A DNA stretch of 64,000 nt. It comes from Chitinimonas_A lacunae. Its GTDB lineage: Bacteria; Pseudomonadota; Gammaproteobacteria; Burkholderiales; Chitinimonadaceae. A model generated the notes under the pieces. That model was not told the origin of the DNA, did no database searches, and was given only the letters and a program-made list of their open reading frames with translations. Positions 25,987-34,323 of this stretch are shown in pieces (the first letter of the stretch is position 1; every line of letters starts with the position of its first letter). The stretch is from assembly GCF_042650885.1 (NCBI RefSeq), contig NZ_JBHSBU010000001.1:1736001-1800000 (forward strand), in the 5' to 3' direction. A program made the position numbers and the translations under genes.

Positions 25987-26673
25987 ATGAGCAGCTCGAC
26001 CGTTTCCGACCCCTCCGACTATCGACAACTATGGCTGGAGGCGTCAGCGCGCAATGCCGAGCTGACCCGCTCGCTGCTGCCCGAGCGGCTGGCGGCGCAG
26101 TTGGCGCGGCCCGAGTCGATCCTGGCCGAAGGGCATGCCGACGTCACCGTGCTGTTTGCCGATATCGTCGGCTTTACCCGGCTGGCCGCCGAGTTGACGC
26201 CGTATGCGGTGGTGGAATTGCTGGACAGCTTCTTTGGCCCGATCGACCTGCTGTGCGAGCAATTGCAGTTGGAAAAGATCAAGACCATCGGCGACGCCTA
26301 TATGCTGGCCGGTGGTCTCGAACCCGATGGCGACGGCCGCCATACCGAACGGGTGCTCGAAGCGGCACTCGATATCCTGACCCTGGCCCGGCGCCATCCG
26401 CCCGTCTGTGGCGAGCGCTTTGCGGTACGGATCGGCTTTGCCACCGGACCCGTCGTGGCCGGCGTGATCGGCCGCAAGAAACTCAATTACGACCTGTGGG
26501 GCGACACCGTCAATCTGGCGATGCGGCTGTGCGACGAGGCGGTGCCGATGGAGGTGCTGTTCGACGAACTCAGCTTTCTGAGCCTGGCCGGTCCGCACGG
26601 CAGCATCGGCCCGCAGGTGATGCAGATTCGCGGTAAAGGCCCAGTGCAGACCTACCGGCTGCAGGCGACGTGA
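25987..26673 (+). CDS. Stand-alone class III adenylate/guanylate cyclase
   Basis: A 228-residue protein consisting mainly of one class III nucleotidyl cyclase catalytic domain (about 45-225). Metal-binding aspartates are in VLFADIVGFTRLAAEL and KTIGDAYMLAGG; the lysine of EKIKTIGDAY fits the adenine-selecting position of adenylate cyclases. NYDLWGDTVNLAMRL provides the transition-state Asn/Arg region. The N-terminal 45 residues have no membrane helix or sensor domain, so it is probably cytoplasmic and regulated by an unseen partner. Product (cAMP or cGMP) is not certain. Confidence 0.9.
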   Translation: MSSSTVSDPSDYRQLWLEASARNAELTRSLLPERLAAQLARPESILAEGHADVTVLFADIVGFTRLAAELTPYAVVELLDSFFGPIDLLCEQLQLEKIKTIGDAYMLAGGLEPDGDGRHTERVLEAALDILTLARRHPPVCGERFAVRIGFATGPVVAGVIGRKKLNYDLWGDTVNLAMRLCDEAVPMEVLFDELSFLSLAGPHGSIGPQVMQIRGKGPVQTYRLQAT

Positions 26674-26676
26674 CCG

Positions 26677-26998
26677 GTGGATTTCGCCAGCCAGCGCATT
26701 TCCAGCCAATTCAGCATCAGCGTGGCCGGACCTCAAAGCGCAGGCATACAGCACTCCATCGGGCTGAGCGGCGAGGCCAAGTTGAATGGCAATGCCTCCA
26801 CACCAAAACAGGTTCGAATCGATTGCCAGGCAGGAGCCCTCACTGTCCGATCCAAGGACCGCACTGCCGCCAACAACGGCAATGAGATGGGCGCTACCAC
26901 CCGTGGCGGCATCAAGATCCCTCATGCCGCGCTGTGGCTGACAGCGCCCTTTGAGATGCGGGCTTGGACGCCCGATCAGGACCCGCCTTCCGATATCA
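26677..26998 (+). pseudogene. Possible gene remnant of unknown family
   Basis: A GTG-initiated frame begins 4 nt after the cyclase stop and for about 105 codons has neighbour-like codon choice and a repetitive beta-type sequence (FSISVAGPQS, IGLSGEAKLNGNAS, RIDCQAGALTVRSKDR, RGGIKIPHAALWLTAP). It then runs into AT-rich sequence and low-complexity proline-rich translation that overlaps the antisense chaperone gene, which looks wrong for a protein. I read it as the surviving part of a degraded gene. The repeat style recalls VgrG-like or beta-solenoid tails, but I cannot assign it. Confidence 0.3.
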
Positions 26999-27050
26999 CA
27001 GTTATTATTTATTTTTTAATAAATACATCCACAATCCTTGCAGACAAATT

Positions 27051-27070
27051 GCAGAATATATTTATTCTGC
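27051..27070 (-). terminator. Hairpin after the chaperone gene
   Basis: GCAGAATA (27051-27058) pairs perfectly with TATTCTGC (27063-27070) around TATT, 6 nt past the stop of the CesT-like gene. The minus-strand tail AATTTGTC is only weakly T-rich, so termination efficiency is doubtful. Confidence 0.5.
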
Positions 27071-27076
27071 TTGAAT

Positions 27077-27523
27077 CTACACCAACGCCAGCCCCGCCGG
27101 TGCCGTTTCCCTTCCCTCCTCCACTTCCGGCTCCGCCAACAGGCCACGCCAGCGCACCACCAGCTCCGCCAGCGCAAAGGCCAGGTCGGCAATCCGCTCG
27201 GCTTGTTCCAAGCCAATCGGCCAGCGCGCCCAGGCCAGCAGCTCACCAGCCTGATCGAGCGACAATTGGAAGGGCTGCTCAGGCGCATCCATCTGGTTGG
27301 CCTGCAATAAGCGCCACAGCAGGGCAGGCGGCGCGTCCGCAGCTAGACGGCCGATTCTGGCAGCCAGCAGCAGGTCATGATCGTCAGCGCTGAATAGATG
27401 GACGGTGATCTGGCCATCGATGGTCAGCCGACAGATGCCCGGCTCATCGGCGGGCAGTTCGGCCAGTGCCAGCACAGCAGCCAGCGCAGTGGTCAGTTGG
27501 GTGAAACGGGGGAAATCGTTCAT
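27077..27523 (-). CDS. CesT-family type III secretion chaperone (SpcU-like)
   Basis: A 148-residue small acidic protein with the CesT chaperone pattern: an N-terminal helix (FPRFTQLTTALAAVLALAEL), alternating strands (GICRLTIDGQITVHLFSADD, DLLLAARIGRL), the LLQANQM segment, and a final helix (LEQAERIADLAFALAELVVRW). These chaperones bind the N-terminus of one type III effector and keep it secretion-competent. The ATG at 27523 gives the usual length and has GGAAAAA upstream. It lies 143 nt downstream of the ExoU-like gene on the same strand, matching the exoU-spcU order of Pseudomonas aeruginosa. No other type III secretion genes are in the window. Confidence 0.75.
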   Translation of the reverse strand: MNDFPRFTQLTTALAAVLALAELPADEPGICRLTIDGQITVHLFSADDHDLLLAARIGRLAADAPPALLWRLLQANQMDAPEQPFQLSLDQAGELLAWARWPIGLEQAERIADLAFALAELVVRWRGLLAEPEVEEGRETAPAGLALV

Positions 27524-27666
27524 GAGGCAATTTTTCCGGGAACAGATGAGTCTCTGGGCAAGCGCCATGGACGCGGAGTCGTGCACTTGCCTGAAGACGG
27601 GTTTCTTATCTTGATCAGGTGGGCTTGCCTGTGCGACAGATCCGCAGACAGGCCACCGTCCTGTCG

Positions 27667-29607
27667 TCAGGCCTCGGGAAAACGTGCCGCTCGGGCCCGG
27701 CTGACCACCTCGGGTTCGCCAAAGCCGATCAGCAGACGGTGGCGATAGTGGGCGATCAGATCGTCAAGGGCGCGGTTGATGTCGGCATGGGACTCGGCAC
27801 GGCGCAATGCCGCTTCGACCCGGCTCAGCACCACTGCGTTATGGCCGCTTTGCATGGCGCGGAACCGGGCCGGATAGACCAGATCGCGCAACAGGTTGAA
27901 CGCCGCTGTTTTGGCATCGCGCCTGCTGGCTTCCTCCAGTGCGGCGGCCAGGGTGGCCGAGCCGGCAGCGCCCTGGATACGGCCTTGATCGAGCAGTCGC
28001 TGTAGATCGGTGGCCGGCGGGCGGTTGAGCTGGCGCGCCAGATAAGCCAGCCGCTCGGGGTTGCCCTCGGCCAGCCGGTCGAGCTGTTGCAACTGCCCGG
28101 CCAGGGGCTGCGTGGTGAGGTCCAGCCGGTTGGCCGCCAGACTGGCCACGCTGGCCGCCAGGGCATCGATGGCTTGATCGGCTTCGCGACGCACATGCAG
28201 CACGGCCACAATGGCCTCATGCTGACCGCAGTCGGACGCAGCGAGTTCGCGCAGATCGGCCTCATCGAGCGCATACAGCGCCTGATCGAGCGAGGCAAAC
28301 CGCAGATCGAGCGGCTTACGCTGGTCCAGATGGGCATTCACATCGGCGGCCAGGTCGCGTTGCAGCGCCCGTTTGGCCGCCTCGCTCATCCCGAAATTCA
28401 AGGTGCCGTTGCGCAAACCGCTGAAATGACCTTCTTCATTGCGTAGCCGCACCATCACCAGTTGATCGCGATGCACCAGCAGTTGGCGCTGCTGAAAGTG
28501 GCTACAGGCCGAGTGGTCGGCGCCGACGATCCAATCCTTGAGCCGGCTCAGCAGACCACCGCGCTTTTCCGGCACGGCACCCGTCATCACCTGACGCAGA
28601 CTGCCGCCTTCAAAGCCAAATACGATCTGATCGCTGGCAGGCAATGGTTCAGCAGCCGGATCGGCATCGACGAGGGCGGCCACCGGAATATTGAGCATCA
28701 CCCCGCCATCCTGGAAGCAGTGCGCCATCCCGTAGGGCATCTGGTGTTCGACCTGACGAAATACATAGGGAAAGGCGCCCGAGATATGGGCGGCTTTGGC
28801 GATATCCATCTCGGGCGTGGCATCGGCCGAGAACAAGGCGAGCTGGCCTTGGCCATCGATCATTGCCGTACCGGTGCAACGGAGTTCCTTGATTGACGGG
28901 ATCAGGCGCGACAGGACGCGCAGATCGCCAAATGTCACGCCGGCGCCGGCTTCCAGCCGGCTGCGGATCTCAGTCAGGGCTGGTGTGGCGGGATGGTCAG
29001 CCAGATAGCGCTCGAGATGGCCAAGTACCGCGCGGCGGCCCTGCTCGCGGATCAGCGTCTCCAGGCCGGCCGCCTCGGCCTGGAAATGGCCGCCGATCAG
29101 TGCCTGGAAGTCGAGAGTATTGGATAGCTCGGTGAACTGCTCGGCCGACAGACCGCAGGCCAGTACCGCCGCCGTGATGGCGCCGGCCGAGGAGCCGGCC
29201 AGCGTCTTGACGCCGTCGAGCACGCCGCGTTGTTGCAGCGCCTGGATCGCCCCGGGATAGGCTGCCCCTTTGGCGCCGCCTCCCGAGAACACCAGTTGCC
29301 GCACCGGTGGCCGATCGAGCCGCAGCCGGACCGAACCGTCGGCGTGAAGGTCAAGGTCGAGGTGACGGGGACCGACAGCCCGGGCCAACGCTTCTGCTCC
29401 ACCCAGATCAGCCGGGGCGCTGACCCGGCGGGTCAGCCGAGCGGCGGGCAGGTCGCCACGCCGCCATGGGCTGTCTGGCCGGACCCGCTCGCTGCCATTG
29501 TCGACGTGGCGGGCCGTCGGCCCGGCGGCGAAATCGTCGAGCGGGCCGGAGCCCGAGATACAGGGCAGACAGAAAAGGGAAACGTTGCCGTGAATGCCAG
29601 TCGTCAT
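27667..29607 (-). CDS. ExoU-like patatin phospholipase, probable type III effector
   Basis: A 646-residue protein. The patatin domain (about 100-330) has the oxyanion loop GGGAKG (109-114), the nucleophile elbow GSSAG (138-142, Ser140) and the catalytic aspartate in DGG (Asp300). These match ExoU's Ser142/Asp344 dyad. Further ExoU-like blocks as I recall them are GVTFGDLRVLSRLIPSIK, TGTAMI, AAHISGAFP, FQDGGVMLNIPV, HFSGLRNGTLNF and FASLDQALYALD. The C-terminal helical region (about 450-646), which in ExoU targets membranes and binds ubiquitin, is also present. There is no Sec signal peptide. AGGAGG lies 8 nt before the ATG. It would cut host phospholipids after injection into eukaryotic cells. 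Confidence 0.88.
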   Translation of the reverse strand: MTTGIHGNVSLFCLPCISGSGPLDDFAAGPTARHVDNGSERVRPDSPWRRGDLPAARLTRRVSAPADLGGAEALARAVGPRHLDLDLHADGSVRLRLDRPPVRQLVFSGGGAKGAAYPGAIQALQQRGVLDGVKTLAGSSAGAITAAVLACGLSAEQFTELSNTLDFQALIGGHFQAEAAGLETLIREQGRRAVLGHLERYLADHPATPALTEIRSRLEAGAGVTFGDLRVLSRLIPSIKELRCTGTAMIDGQGQLALFSADATPEMDIAKAAHISGAFPYVFRQVEHQMPYGMAHCFQDGGVMLNIPVAALVDADPAAEPLPASDQIVFGFEGGSLRQVMTGAVPEKRGGLLSRLKDWIVGADHSACSHFQQRQLLVHRDQLVMVRLRNEEGHFSGLRNGTLNFGMSEAAKRALQRDLAADVNAHLDQRKPLDLRFASLDQALYALDEADLRELAASDCGQHEAIVAVLHVRREADQAIDALAASVASLAANRLDLTTQPLAGQLQQLDRLAEGNPERLAYLARQLNRPPATDLQRLLDQGRIQGAAGSATLAAALEEASRRDAKTAAFNLLRDLVYPARFRAMQSGHNAVVLSRVEAALRRAESHADINRALDDLIAHYRHRLLIGFGEPEVVSRARAARFPEA

Positions 29608-29922
29608 GCGGAAAACCTCCTGAAATTCGAAGTGGGTGCTTACTTGACCCTTACGCTATGTGACGGCGGTGCTGTTATGGTTTCGTCTTTTTGCACGACA
29701 GTGCTCTGCCGGCTGTTGCGCCGATACAAAGCAAGCGCTTGAACGATGAGCTATCCATAAGGAGGTATCGGCGTGGAAAGCGCGTCCGGCCAAGCAGCGG
29801 CGAGCCTGGCGATTTAAACGGCCGTTTTGATGCGATAGCGGCTCGTCCCTTATCATTGGGGTTTAACGCATATCGTCATGGCTGCCCGATCGGCCGCCCC
29901 CCACAAGAGCGAGAGGAACACA
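29608..29922. other. Divergent promoter region between the ExoU-like gene and ETF-QO
   Basis: This 315-nt gap has no supported gene. A minus-strand A-rich element (CAAAAAGACG, about 29690) is loosely reminiscent of an ExsA-type activator site, but the match is poor and I do not claim it. Confidence 0.4.
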
Positions 29923-31581
29923 GTGGAACGCGAATTCATGGAATACGACGTGGTGATCGTCGGCGCCGGCCCGGCCGGTCTGTCGGCGGCCATCCGTTTG
30001 AAGCAGCTGGCGGCGCAGCAGAACCGCGAAATCAGCGTCTGCGTGCTGGAGAAAGGTTCAGAGGTCGGCGCCCATATCCTGTCGGGTGCAGTGATCGATC
30101 CGATTGCGCTCAAGGAGCTGTTCCCCGACTGGAAGGAGCGCGGCGCCCCGCTCAATACCCCGGTGACTGAAGACCGCTTCCTGATCCTTGAAGCCGACGA
30201 AGCTTACCGCATCCCCAATTTCCTGTTGCCGCCCTTGATGAACAATCACGGCAACTACATCGTCAGCCTCGGGAATGTCTGCCGCTGGCTCGCCGGTCAG
30301 GCCGAGGAGCTGGGCGTCGAAATCTACCCGGGCTTTGCCGCCGCCGAAGTGCTGTACCATGATGACGGCTCGGTCAAGGGCGTGGCCACCGGCGATATGG
30401 GCGTGGCCCGTGACGGCAGCCACAAGCCCGAATACGCCGCCGGAATGGAGCTGCATGCCAAATACACCTTGATCGCCGAAGGCGTGCGCGGCTCGCTCGC
30501 CAAGGAGCTGCAACAGCGTTTCGACCTGCGCAACGGGGTCGATCCGCAGAAGTTCGGGATCGGCATCAAAGAACTGTGGCGCATCGACCCGAAAAAACAT
30601 CAGCCGGGCCTGGTGATCCACTCGCAAGGCTGGCCGCTCGATGCCTCGACCGGGGGCGGTTCCTTCCTCTACCATCTGGAAGACAATCAGGTGGCGGTGG
30701 GCTTCGTGGTCCACCTCAACTATGAAAACCCGCACCTCAGCCCCTATGAGGAATTCCAACGCTTCAAGACCCATGAGGCGATCCGTGGCTTCTTCGAAGG
30801 CGGCAAACGGCTTGCCTATGGCGCCCGCGCCATCAATGAAGGCGGCCTGCAATCGATTCCCAAGCTGACCTTCCCCGGGGGCGCGCTGATCGGCTGCTCG
30901 GCCGGCTTTGTCAACCTGCCCCGTATCAAGGGCAGCCATAACGCCATGAAGTCAGGGATGCTGGCGGCCGAAGCGGCCTTTGACGCCATCGTCCAGCAAA
31001 ACCGTGCCGGCCACGATGAGCTGACCGCCTATGCCGAGGCACTGCGCCGTTCCTGGGTATGGGAAGACCTCGACCGGGTGCGCAATATCAAGCCGGCCCT
31101 GACCCGCTTTGGCATGTGGGGCGGCACGATCTACGGCGGCTTCGATATGTGGTGTCATTCGCTGGGTCTGCGCCTGCCCTGGACCTTGCGCCATACCAAG
31201 GCCGACCACGAAAGCCTGCGCCCGGCCGATGAATGCGATCCGATCGAGTATCCCAAGGCCGATGGCGTGCTGACCTTCGATCGCTTGAGCTCGGTGTTCA
31301 TCTCCAACACCAACCATGAAGAAGACCAGCCCAGCCATCTGAAGCTCAAGAATCCGGCACTGGCGGTAGAGGTCAATCTGCAACGCTATGCCGGCCCCGA
31401 ACAGCGCTTCTGCCCGGCCGGGGTCTATGAATTCGTCGGCATCGCCGAGGGCTCGCCGCGTTTGCAGATCAACGCCCAGAACTGCGTCCACTGCAAGACC
31501 TGCGATATCAAAGACCCGACCCAGAATATCAACTGGGTGGTACCCGAAGGCGGCGGCGGGCCGAACTATCCCAATATGTAA
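29923..31581 (+). CDS. etfD: Electron transfer flavoprotein-ubiquinone oxidoreductase
   Basis: A 552-residue membrane-associated iron-sulfur flavoprotein that passes electrons from ETF to ubiquinone. The N-terminal FAD site VVIVGAGPAGLSAAIRL is followed by VLEKGSEVGAHILSGAV. Later family blocks are YGARAINEGGLQSIPKLTFPGGALIGCSAGFVN and KGSHNAMKSGMLAAEAAF. The C-terminal 4Fe-4S ligands are in RFCPAGVYEF and NCVHCKTCDIKDP. The GTG at 29923 is chosen because GAGAGGA lies 5 nt before it; an ATG six codons later or an upstream frame are alternatives. ETF subunit genes are not in the window. It would couple acyl-CoA and amino-acid oxidation to respiration. Confidence 0.95.
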   Translation: MEREFMEYDVVIVGAGPAGLSAAIRLKQLAAQQNREISVCVLEKGSEVGAHILSGAVIDPIALKELFPDWKERGAPLNTPVTEDRFLILEADEAYRIPNFLLPPLMNNHGNYIVSLGNVCRWLAGQAEELGVEIYPGFAAAEVLYHDDGSVKGVATGDMGVARDGSHKPEYAAGMELHAKYTLIAEGVRGSLAKELQQRFDLRNGVDPQKFGIGIKELWRIDPKKHQPGLVIHSQGWPLDASTGGGSFLYHLEDNQVAVGFVVHLNYENPHLSPYEEFQRFKTHEAIRGFFEGGKRLAYGARAINEGGLQSIPKLTFPGGALIGCSAGFVNLPRIKGSHNAMKSGMLAAEAAFDAIVQQNRAGHDELTAYAEALRRSWVWEDLDRVRNIKPALTRFGMWGGTIYGGFDMWCHSLGLRLPWTLRHTKADHESLRPADECDPIEYPKADGVLTFDRLSSVFISNTNHEEDQPSHLKLKNPALAVEVNLQRYAGPEQRFCPAGVYEFVGIAEGSPRLQINAQNCVHCKTCDIKDPTQNINWVVPEGGGGPNYPNM

Positions 31582-31607
31582 GCGACCCGACAAACGGCAA
31601 GCGCGAC

Positions 31608-31635
31608 ACGGCGGCCTTCTGGTCGCCGTTTTTTT
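31608..31635 (+). terminator. Terminator of ETF-QO
   Basis: A 9-bp stem, ACGGCGGCC with GGTCGCCGT (one G-T pair) and loop TTCT, is followed by seven T. It lies 27 nt after the stop codon. Confidence 0.85.
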
Positions 31636-31681
31636 GCACAAACAGACAGTCTGACAATGAGAACCAATTGTATTTGTGGTT

Positions 31682-31697
31682 GATAATGGCTATCATT
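31682..31697 (+). promoter_or_regulatory. Fur box upstream of bfd
   Basis: GATAATGGCTATCATT agrees closely with the Fur consensus GATAATGATAATCATTATC and lies 31 nt before the bfd ATG. An overlapping upstream half-site-like AATGAGAACCAATTG adds to it. This predicts iron repression of bfd. Confidence 0.8.
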
Positions 31698-31727
31698 CAC
31701 ACAGTTTCAGGTTTCCGGGGCATCTCC

Positions 31728-31943
31728 ATGTACGTCTGCATCTGCAATGCCGTCACCGACAAGCAAATCCGCTTGGCTGTCCGCGATGGTTGTGGCTCGA
31801 TGCGCGACCTGCGCAAGGAACTTGGGGTAGCCGGTTGCTGCGGCAAGTGCGCTGTTACCGCCCAAAGCGTCATGCGTGAGGAACAAGGCCGTACCAGTCG
31901 CAACGGCAGTGCCTGTTTCGGCGACACCTTGGTGCCTGCCTGA
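31728..31943 (+). CDS. bfd: Bacterioferritin-associated ferredoxin
   Basis: A 71-residue 2Fe-2S protein with the four cysteines of the Bfd family: MYVCICNAVT (C-x-C) and GVAGCCGKCA (C-x-x-C within CCGKC). It reduces the haem of bacterioferritin and thereby mobilises stored iron. The start at 31728 is chosen because the cysteine motif begins at residue 4, as usual; the upstream in-frame ATGs would place the Fur box inside the gene. It sits directly before bfr, as often seen, and should be induced by iron starvation. Confidence 0.93.
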   Translation: MYVCICNAVTDKQIRLAVRDGCGSMRDLRKELGVAGCCGKCAVTAQSVMREEQGRTSRNGSACFGDTLVPA

Positions 31944-32073
31944 AAAAACAATTCCCATTCTCTCTCCGAGCCGCCTGAAACCGGCTCTGGAGCTTGTTTT
32001 GCGCCTTTTTGCGACTTACCATTCTGTGGATGCGCGGACCCGACCGCGCCCACCGATGTGGAAAGGAACAAAA

Positions 32074-32538
32074 ATGAAAGGCGACAAACAGGTCATTGCC
32101 TATCTCAATGGCGCGCTCAAAAACGAGCTGACCGCGATCAACCAGTACTTTCTCCACGCCCGTATGTTCAAGAGCTGGGGTCTGTCCAAGCTCAATGACC
32201 ACGAGTACCACGAATCCATCGATGAAATGAAGCATGCCGATCAACTGATCGAGCGCATCCTGTTTCTCGAAGGCCTGCCCAATTTGCAGGAGCTGGGCAA
32301 GATCTATATCGGCGAGGATACCCAGGAGATCCTCGAATGCGACCTCAAGCTCGAAATGGAGGCCGTTCCGCTGCTCAAAGAAGCGATCGCCTACTGCGAA
32401 ACGGTCAGCGACTACATCAGCCGTGAGCTGTTCGAGTCGATCCTGGAAAGCGAAGAAGAACATATCGACTGGCTCGAAACCCAGCTCGAACTGATCGTCA
32501 AGATCGGCATCCAGAACTATCTGCAATCGCAGACCTAG
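32074..32538 (+). CDS. bfr: Bacterioferritin
   Basis: A 154-residue ferritin-fold iron-storage protein that forms 24-subunit haem-containing shells. Ferroxidase residues are visible in LKNELTAINQYFLHARM, YHESIDEMKHADQLIERILFLEG (E..H pair; the haem-binding Met is in DEMKHAD) and ESILESEEEHIDWLETQ. GGAAC lies 7 nt before the ATG at 32074. A 130-nt gap separates it from bfd, so it may have a second promoter and respond to iron differently from bfd. Confidence 0.95.
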   Translation: MKGDKQVIAYLNGALKNELTAINQYFLHARMFKSWGLSKLNDHEYHESIDEMKHADQLIERILFLEGLPNLQELGKIYIGEDTQEILECDLKLEMEAVPLLKEAIAYCETVSDYISRELFESILESEEEHIDWLETQLELIVKIGIQNYLQSQT

Positions 32539-32554
32539 TCTCCCTACAGCAAAC

Positions 32555-32587
32555 AAAAAGCCGCCGTGAATCCCACGGCGGCTTTTT
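32555..32587. terminator. Bidirectional terminator between bfr and azoR
   Basis: GCCGCCGTG (32560-32568) pairs with CACGGCGGC (32574-32582), flanked by AAAAA and TTTTT, so it can serve both convergent genes. Confidence 0.92.
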
Positions 32588-32599
32588 AACGTCAGTCGT

Positions 32600-33214
32600 T
32601 CAGGCCAGTGCCGGCTCGAACAACTCGGCAATCTGCTGACGGGCCACGGCAAAGCCGCTTTCGCGCGCAGCCGGCCCCATCGCCAGCCCCTGGGCACGCA
32701 CCACGTCGATCTCGGTGATACCCAAAAAACCCAATACCAACCGCAGATAATCCTCATGAGCGATGCTCGAAGGCTGACCGGCATGCAAGCCGCCGGCCGT
32801 AGACACGATCACCACCCGCTTGTCGCCTGCCAGCCCGACCGGCCCGTTCTCGGTATAGCGGAAGGTCTTGCCAGCGACAGCGATACGGTCGATCCAGGCT
32901 TTGAGCTGGCTCGGTACGCTGAAGTTATACATCGGGGCCCCCAGCACGATCACCTCGGCCGCGAGGAATTCCTCCAGAATCGCCGCCCCGAGCGCCGCCT
33001 CATGCTGCTGGGTATGGGTACGCAATTCGGCCGGGGTAGCGGCGGCAGCAAAGCTCTGGCCCGACAGATGGGTGGTGGCGTCGTTGGCCAGGTCGCGGTA
33101 GACCACTTCCAGACCCGGCTGATTCAGCTTCCAGGCCTCGACGACTTCACGGGTCAGTTGGCGCGAAGCCGAAGCGTCGCCCAGAATGCTCGAATCCAGA
33201 TGCAGTACCTTCAT
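32600..33214 (-). CDS. azoR: FMN-dependent NADH-azoreductase
   Basis: A 204-residue flavodoxin-fold enzyme that reduces azo dyes and quinones with NADH. It has MKVLHLDSSILGDASASRQL (FMN phosphate loop), VLGAPMYNFSVPSQLKAWIDRI and the flavin-contacting VIVSTAGGLH segment. The ATG at 33214 has GGAG 7 nt upstream and gives the normal AzoR length; a start four codons earlier is possible. A LysR gene is divergent across 133 nt, the usual arrangement for control by a divergent LysR regulator. Confidence 0.93.
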   Translation of the reverse strand: MKVLHLDSSILGDASASRQLTREVVEAWKLNQPGLEVVYRDLANDATTHLSGQSFAAAATPAELRTHTQQHEAALGAAILEEFLAAEVIVLGAPMYNFSVPSQLKAWIDRIAVAGKTFRYTENGPVGLAGDKRVVIVSTAGGLHAGQPSSIAHEDYLRLVLGFLGITEIDVVRAQGLAMGPAARESGFAVARQQIAELFEPALA

Positions 33215-33347
33215 GATGTACTCCAAATACTTGTGTTTGATGATACGGCTGGGTTGGCCGTGTACTTGGAATCATCATAAGATTTGCAACAGTGCCCCAC
33301 TAGACAGCCAATTTGCATCACATTGTTCCATCTGAGAAACAATATCC

Positions 33348-34262
33348 ATGCATGATCTGAATGCCCTGTATTACTTTGCCCAGGTGGTCAAACACGGCGG
33401 TTTTGCCGCCGCCGGGCGGGCGCTGGGCCTGCCCAAGTCGACCTTATCTCGCCGGATCGCCGAGTTGGAACAACGGCTCGGGGTACGCCTTCTGCAACGC
33501 AGTACCCGCCGCTTGGCACTCACTGAGGTAGGGGAACGTTATCTGCGCCATTGCCAGGCGCTGGTGGAAGAGGCCGAGGCGGCGGAGCAGGCCGTGGCCA
33601 ACTTACGGGCCGAGCCAAGCGGACGGCTGCGGATCGCCTGTCCCGGTTCGCTGGCGCGGCAGGAGTTGTCGCAGCGCCTGCCGGCCTTTCTGGCGCGTTA
33701 TCCCAAACTCCAACTTGAATTCGTGCTGACCGGACGGCGGGTCGATCTGATCGAGGAAGGCATCGATGTCGCGCTGCGGGTGCGGATTGCCGGTCAGGAA
33801 GACCCGCATCTGGCCACCCGTCGGCTGCGGCCGATGCAGGCCTATCTGGTGGCCTCGCCCGCCCTGTTCGCCGAACGATCGATGCCAGACCGACCCGAGG
33901 AGCTGGCCCAATTACCGCTGCTGGGTGCGGTCGGTCCCGATAGGCGGATGAGCCTGGCGCTGCTCGATCCGACAGGCAAGCTGTGCGAATACCATTTCGA
34001 GGTACGTCTGGCTGTCGATGATTTCCATCTGCGCAAACCAGCGGCGCTGGCTGGGCTGGGCATCACTTTCCTGCCCGAGTACTACTGCGCCGACGAGTTG
34101 GCAGCCGGGACCCTGATCAAGGTACTCCCCGACTGGTCGTTGCCGCCGACCATCTTGCATGTGGTCTATCCCACCCAACGCGGCCTGTCGCCGGCAGTGC
34201 GGGCGCTGGTCGATTTCCTGGCCGAGCATCTGGCAGCTGAGCCGAGCCAGCCGGATGACTGA
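33348..34262 (+). CDS. LysR-family transcriptional regulator
   Basis: A 304-residue LysR protein. The N-terminal winged helix (FAQVVKHGGFAAAGRALGLPKSTLSRRIAELEQRLGVRLLQRSTRRLALTE pattern) is complete, and the effector domain (about 90-295) has SGRLRIACPGSLAR, LEEGIDVALRVR and the AGLGITFLPEYYCADELAAGTL region. It is divergent from azoR and probably controls it in response to a quinone-like or electrophilic inducer; this is inferred from position. A TGATGAT...ATCATCA inverted repeat at about 33239-33280 in the shared promoter is a candidate site. Confidence 0.92.
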   Translation: MHDLNALYYFAQVVKHGGFAAAGRALGLPKSTLSRRIAELEQRLGVRLLQRSTRRLALTEVGERYLRHCQALVEEAEAAEQAVANLRAEPSGRLRIACPGSLARQELSQRLPAFLARYPKLQLEFVLTGRRVDLIEEGIDVALRVRIAGQEDPHLATRRLRPMQAYLVASPALFAERSMPDRPEELAQLPLLGAVGPDRRMSLALLDPTGKLCEYHFEVRLAVDDFHLRKPAALAGLGITFLPEYYCADELAAGTLIKVLPDWSLPPTILHVVYPTQRGLSPAVRALVDFLAEHLAAEPSQPDD

Positions 34263-34273
34263 ATCAACCCAAC

Positions 34274-34303
34274 AAAAAGCCCCGCACATTGGCGGGGCTT
34301 TTT
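34274..34303. terminator. Bidirectional terminator between the LysR gene and phaP
   Basis: AAAAAGCCCCGC (34274-34285) pairs with GCGGGGCTTTTT (34292-34303) around a 6-nt loop, between convergent genes. Confidence 0.92.
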
Positions 34304-34323
34304 GATTACTGCCGGCCGTCGAT

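Noticed and set aside
29680..29710. ExsA-like activator site upstream of the ExoU-like gene
   Set aside because: Only the A-run matches; the conserved downstream part of the site is absent.
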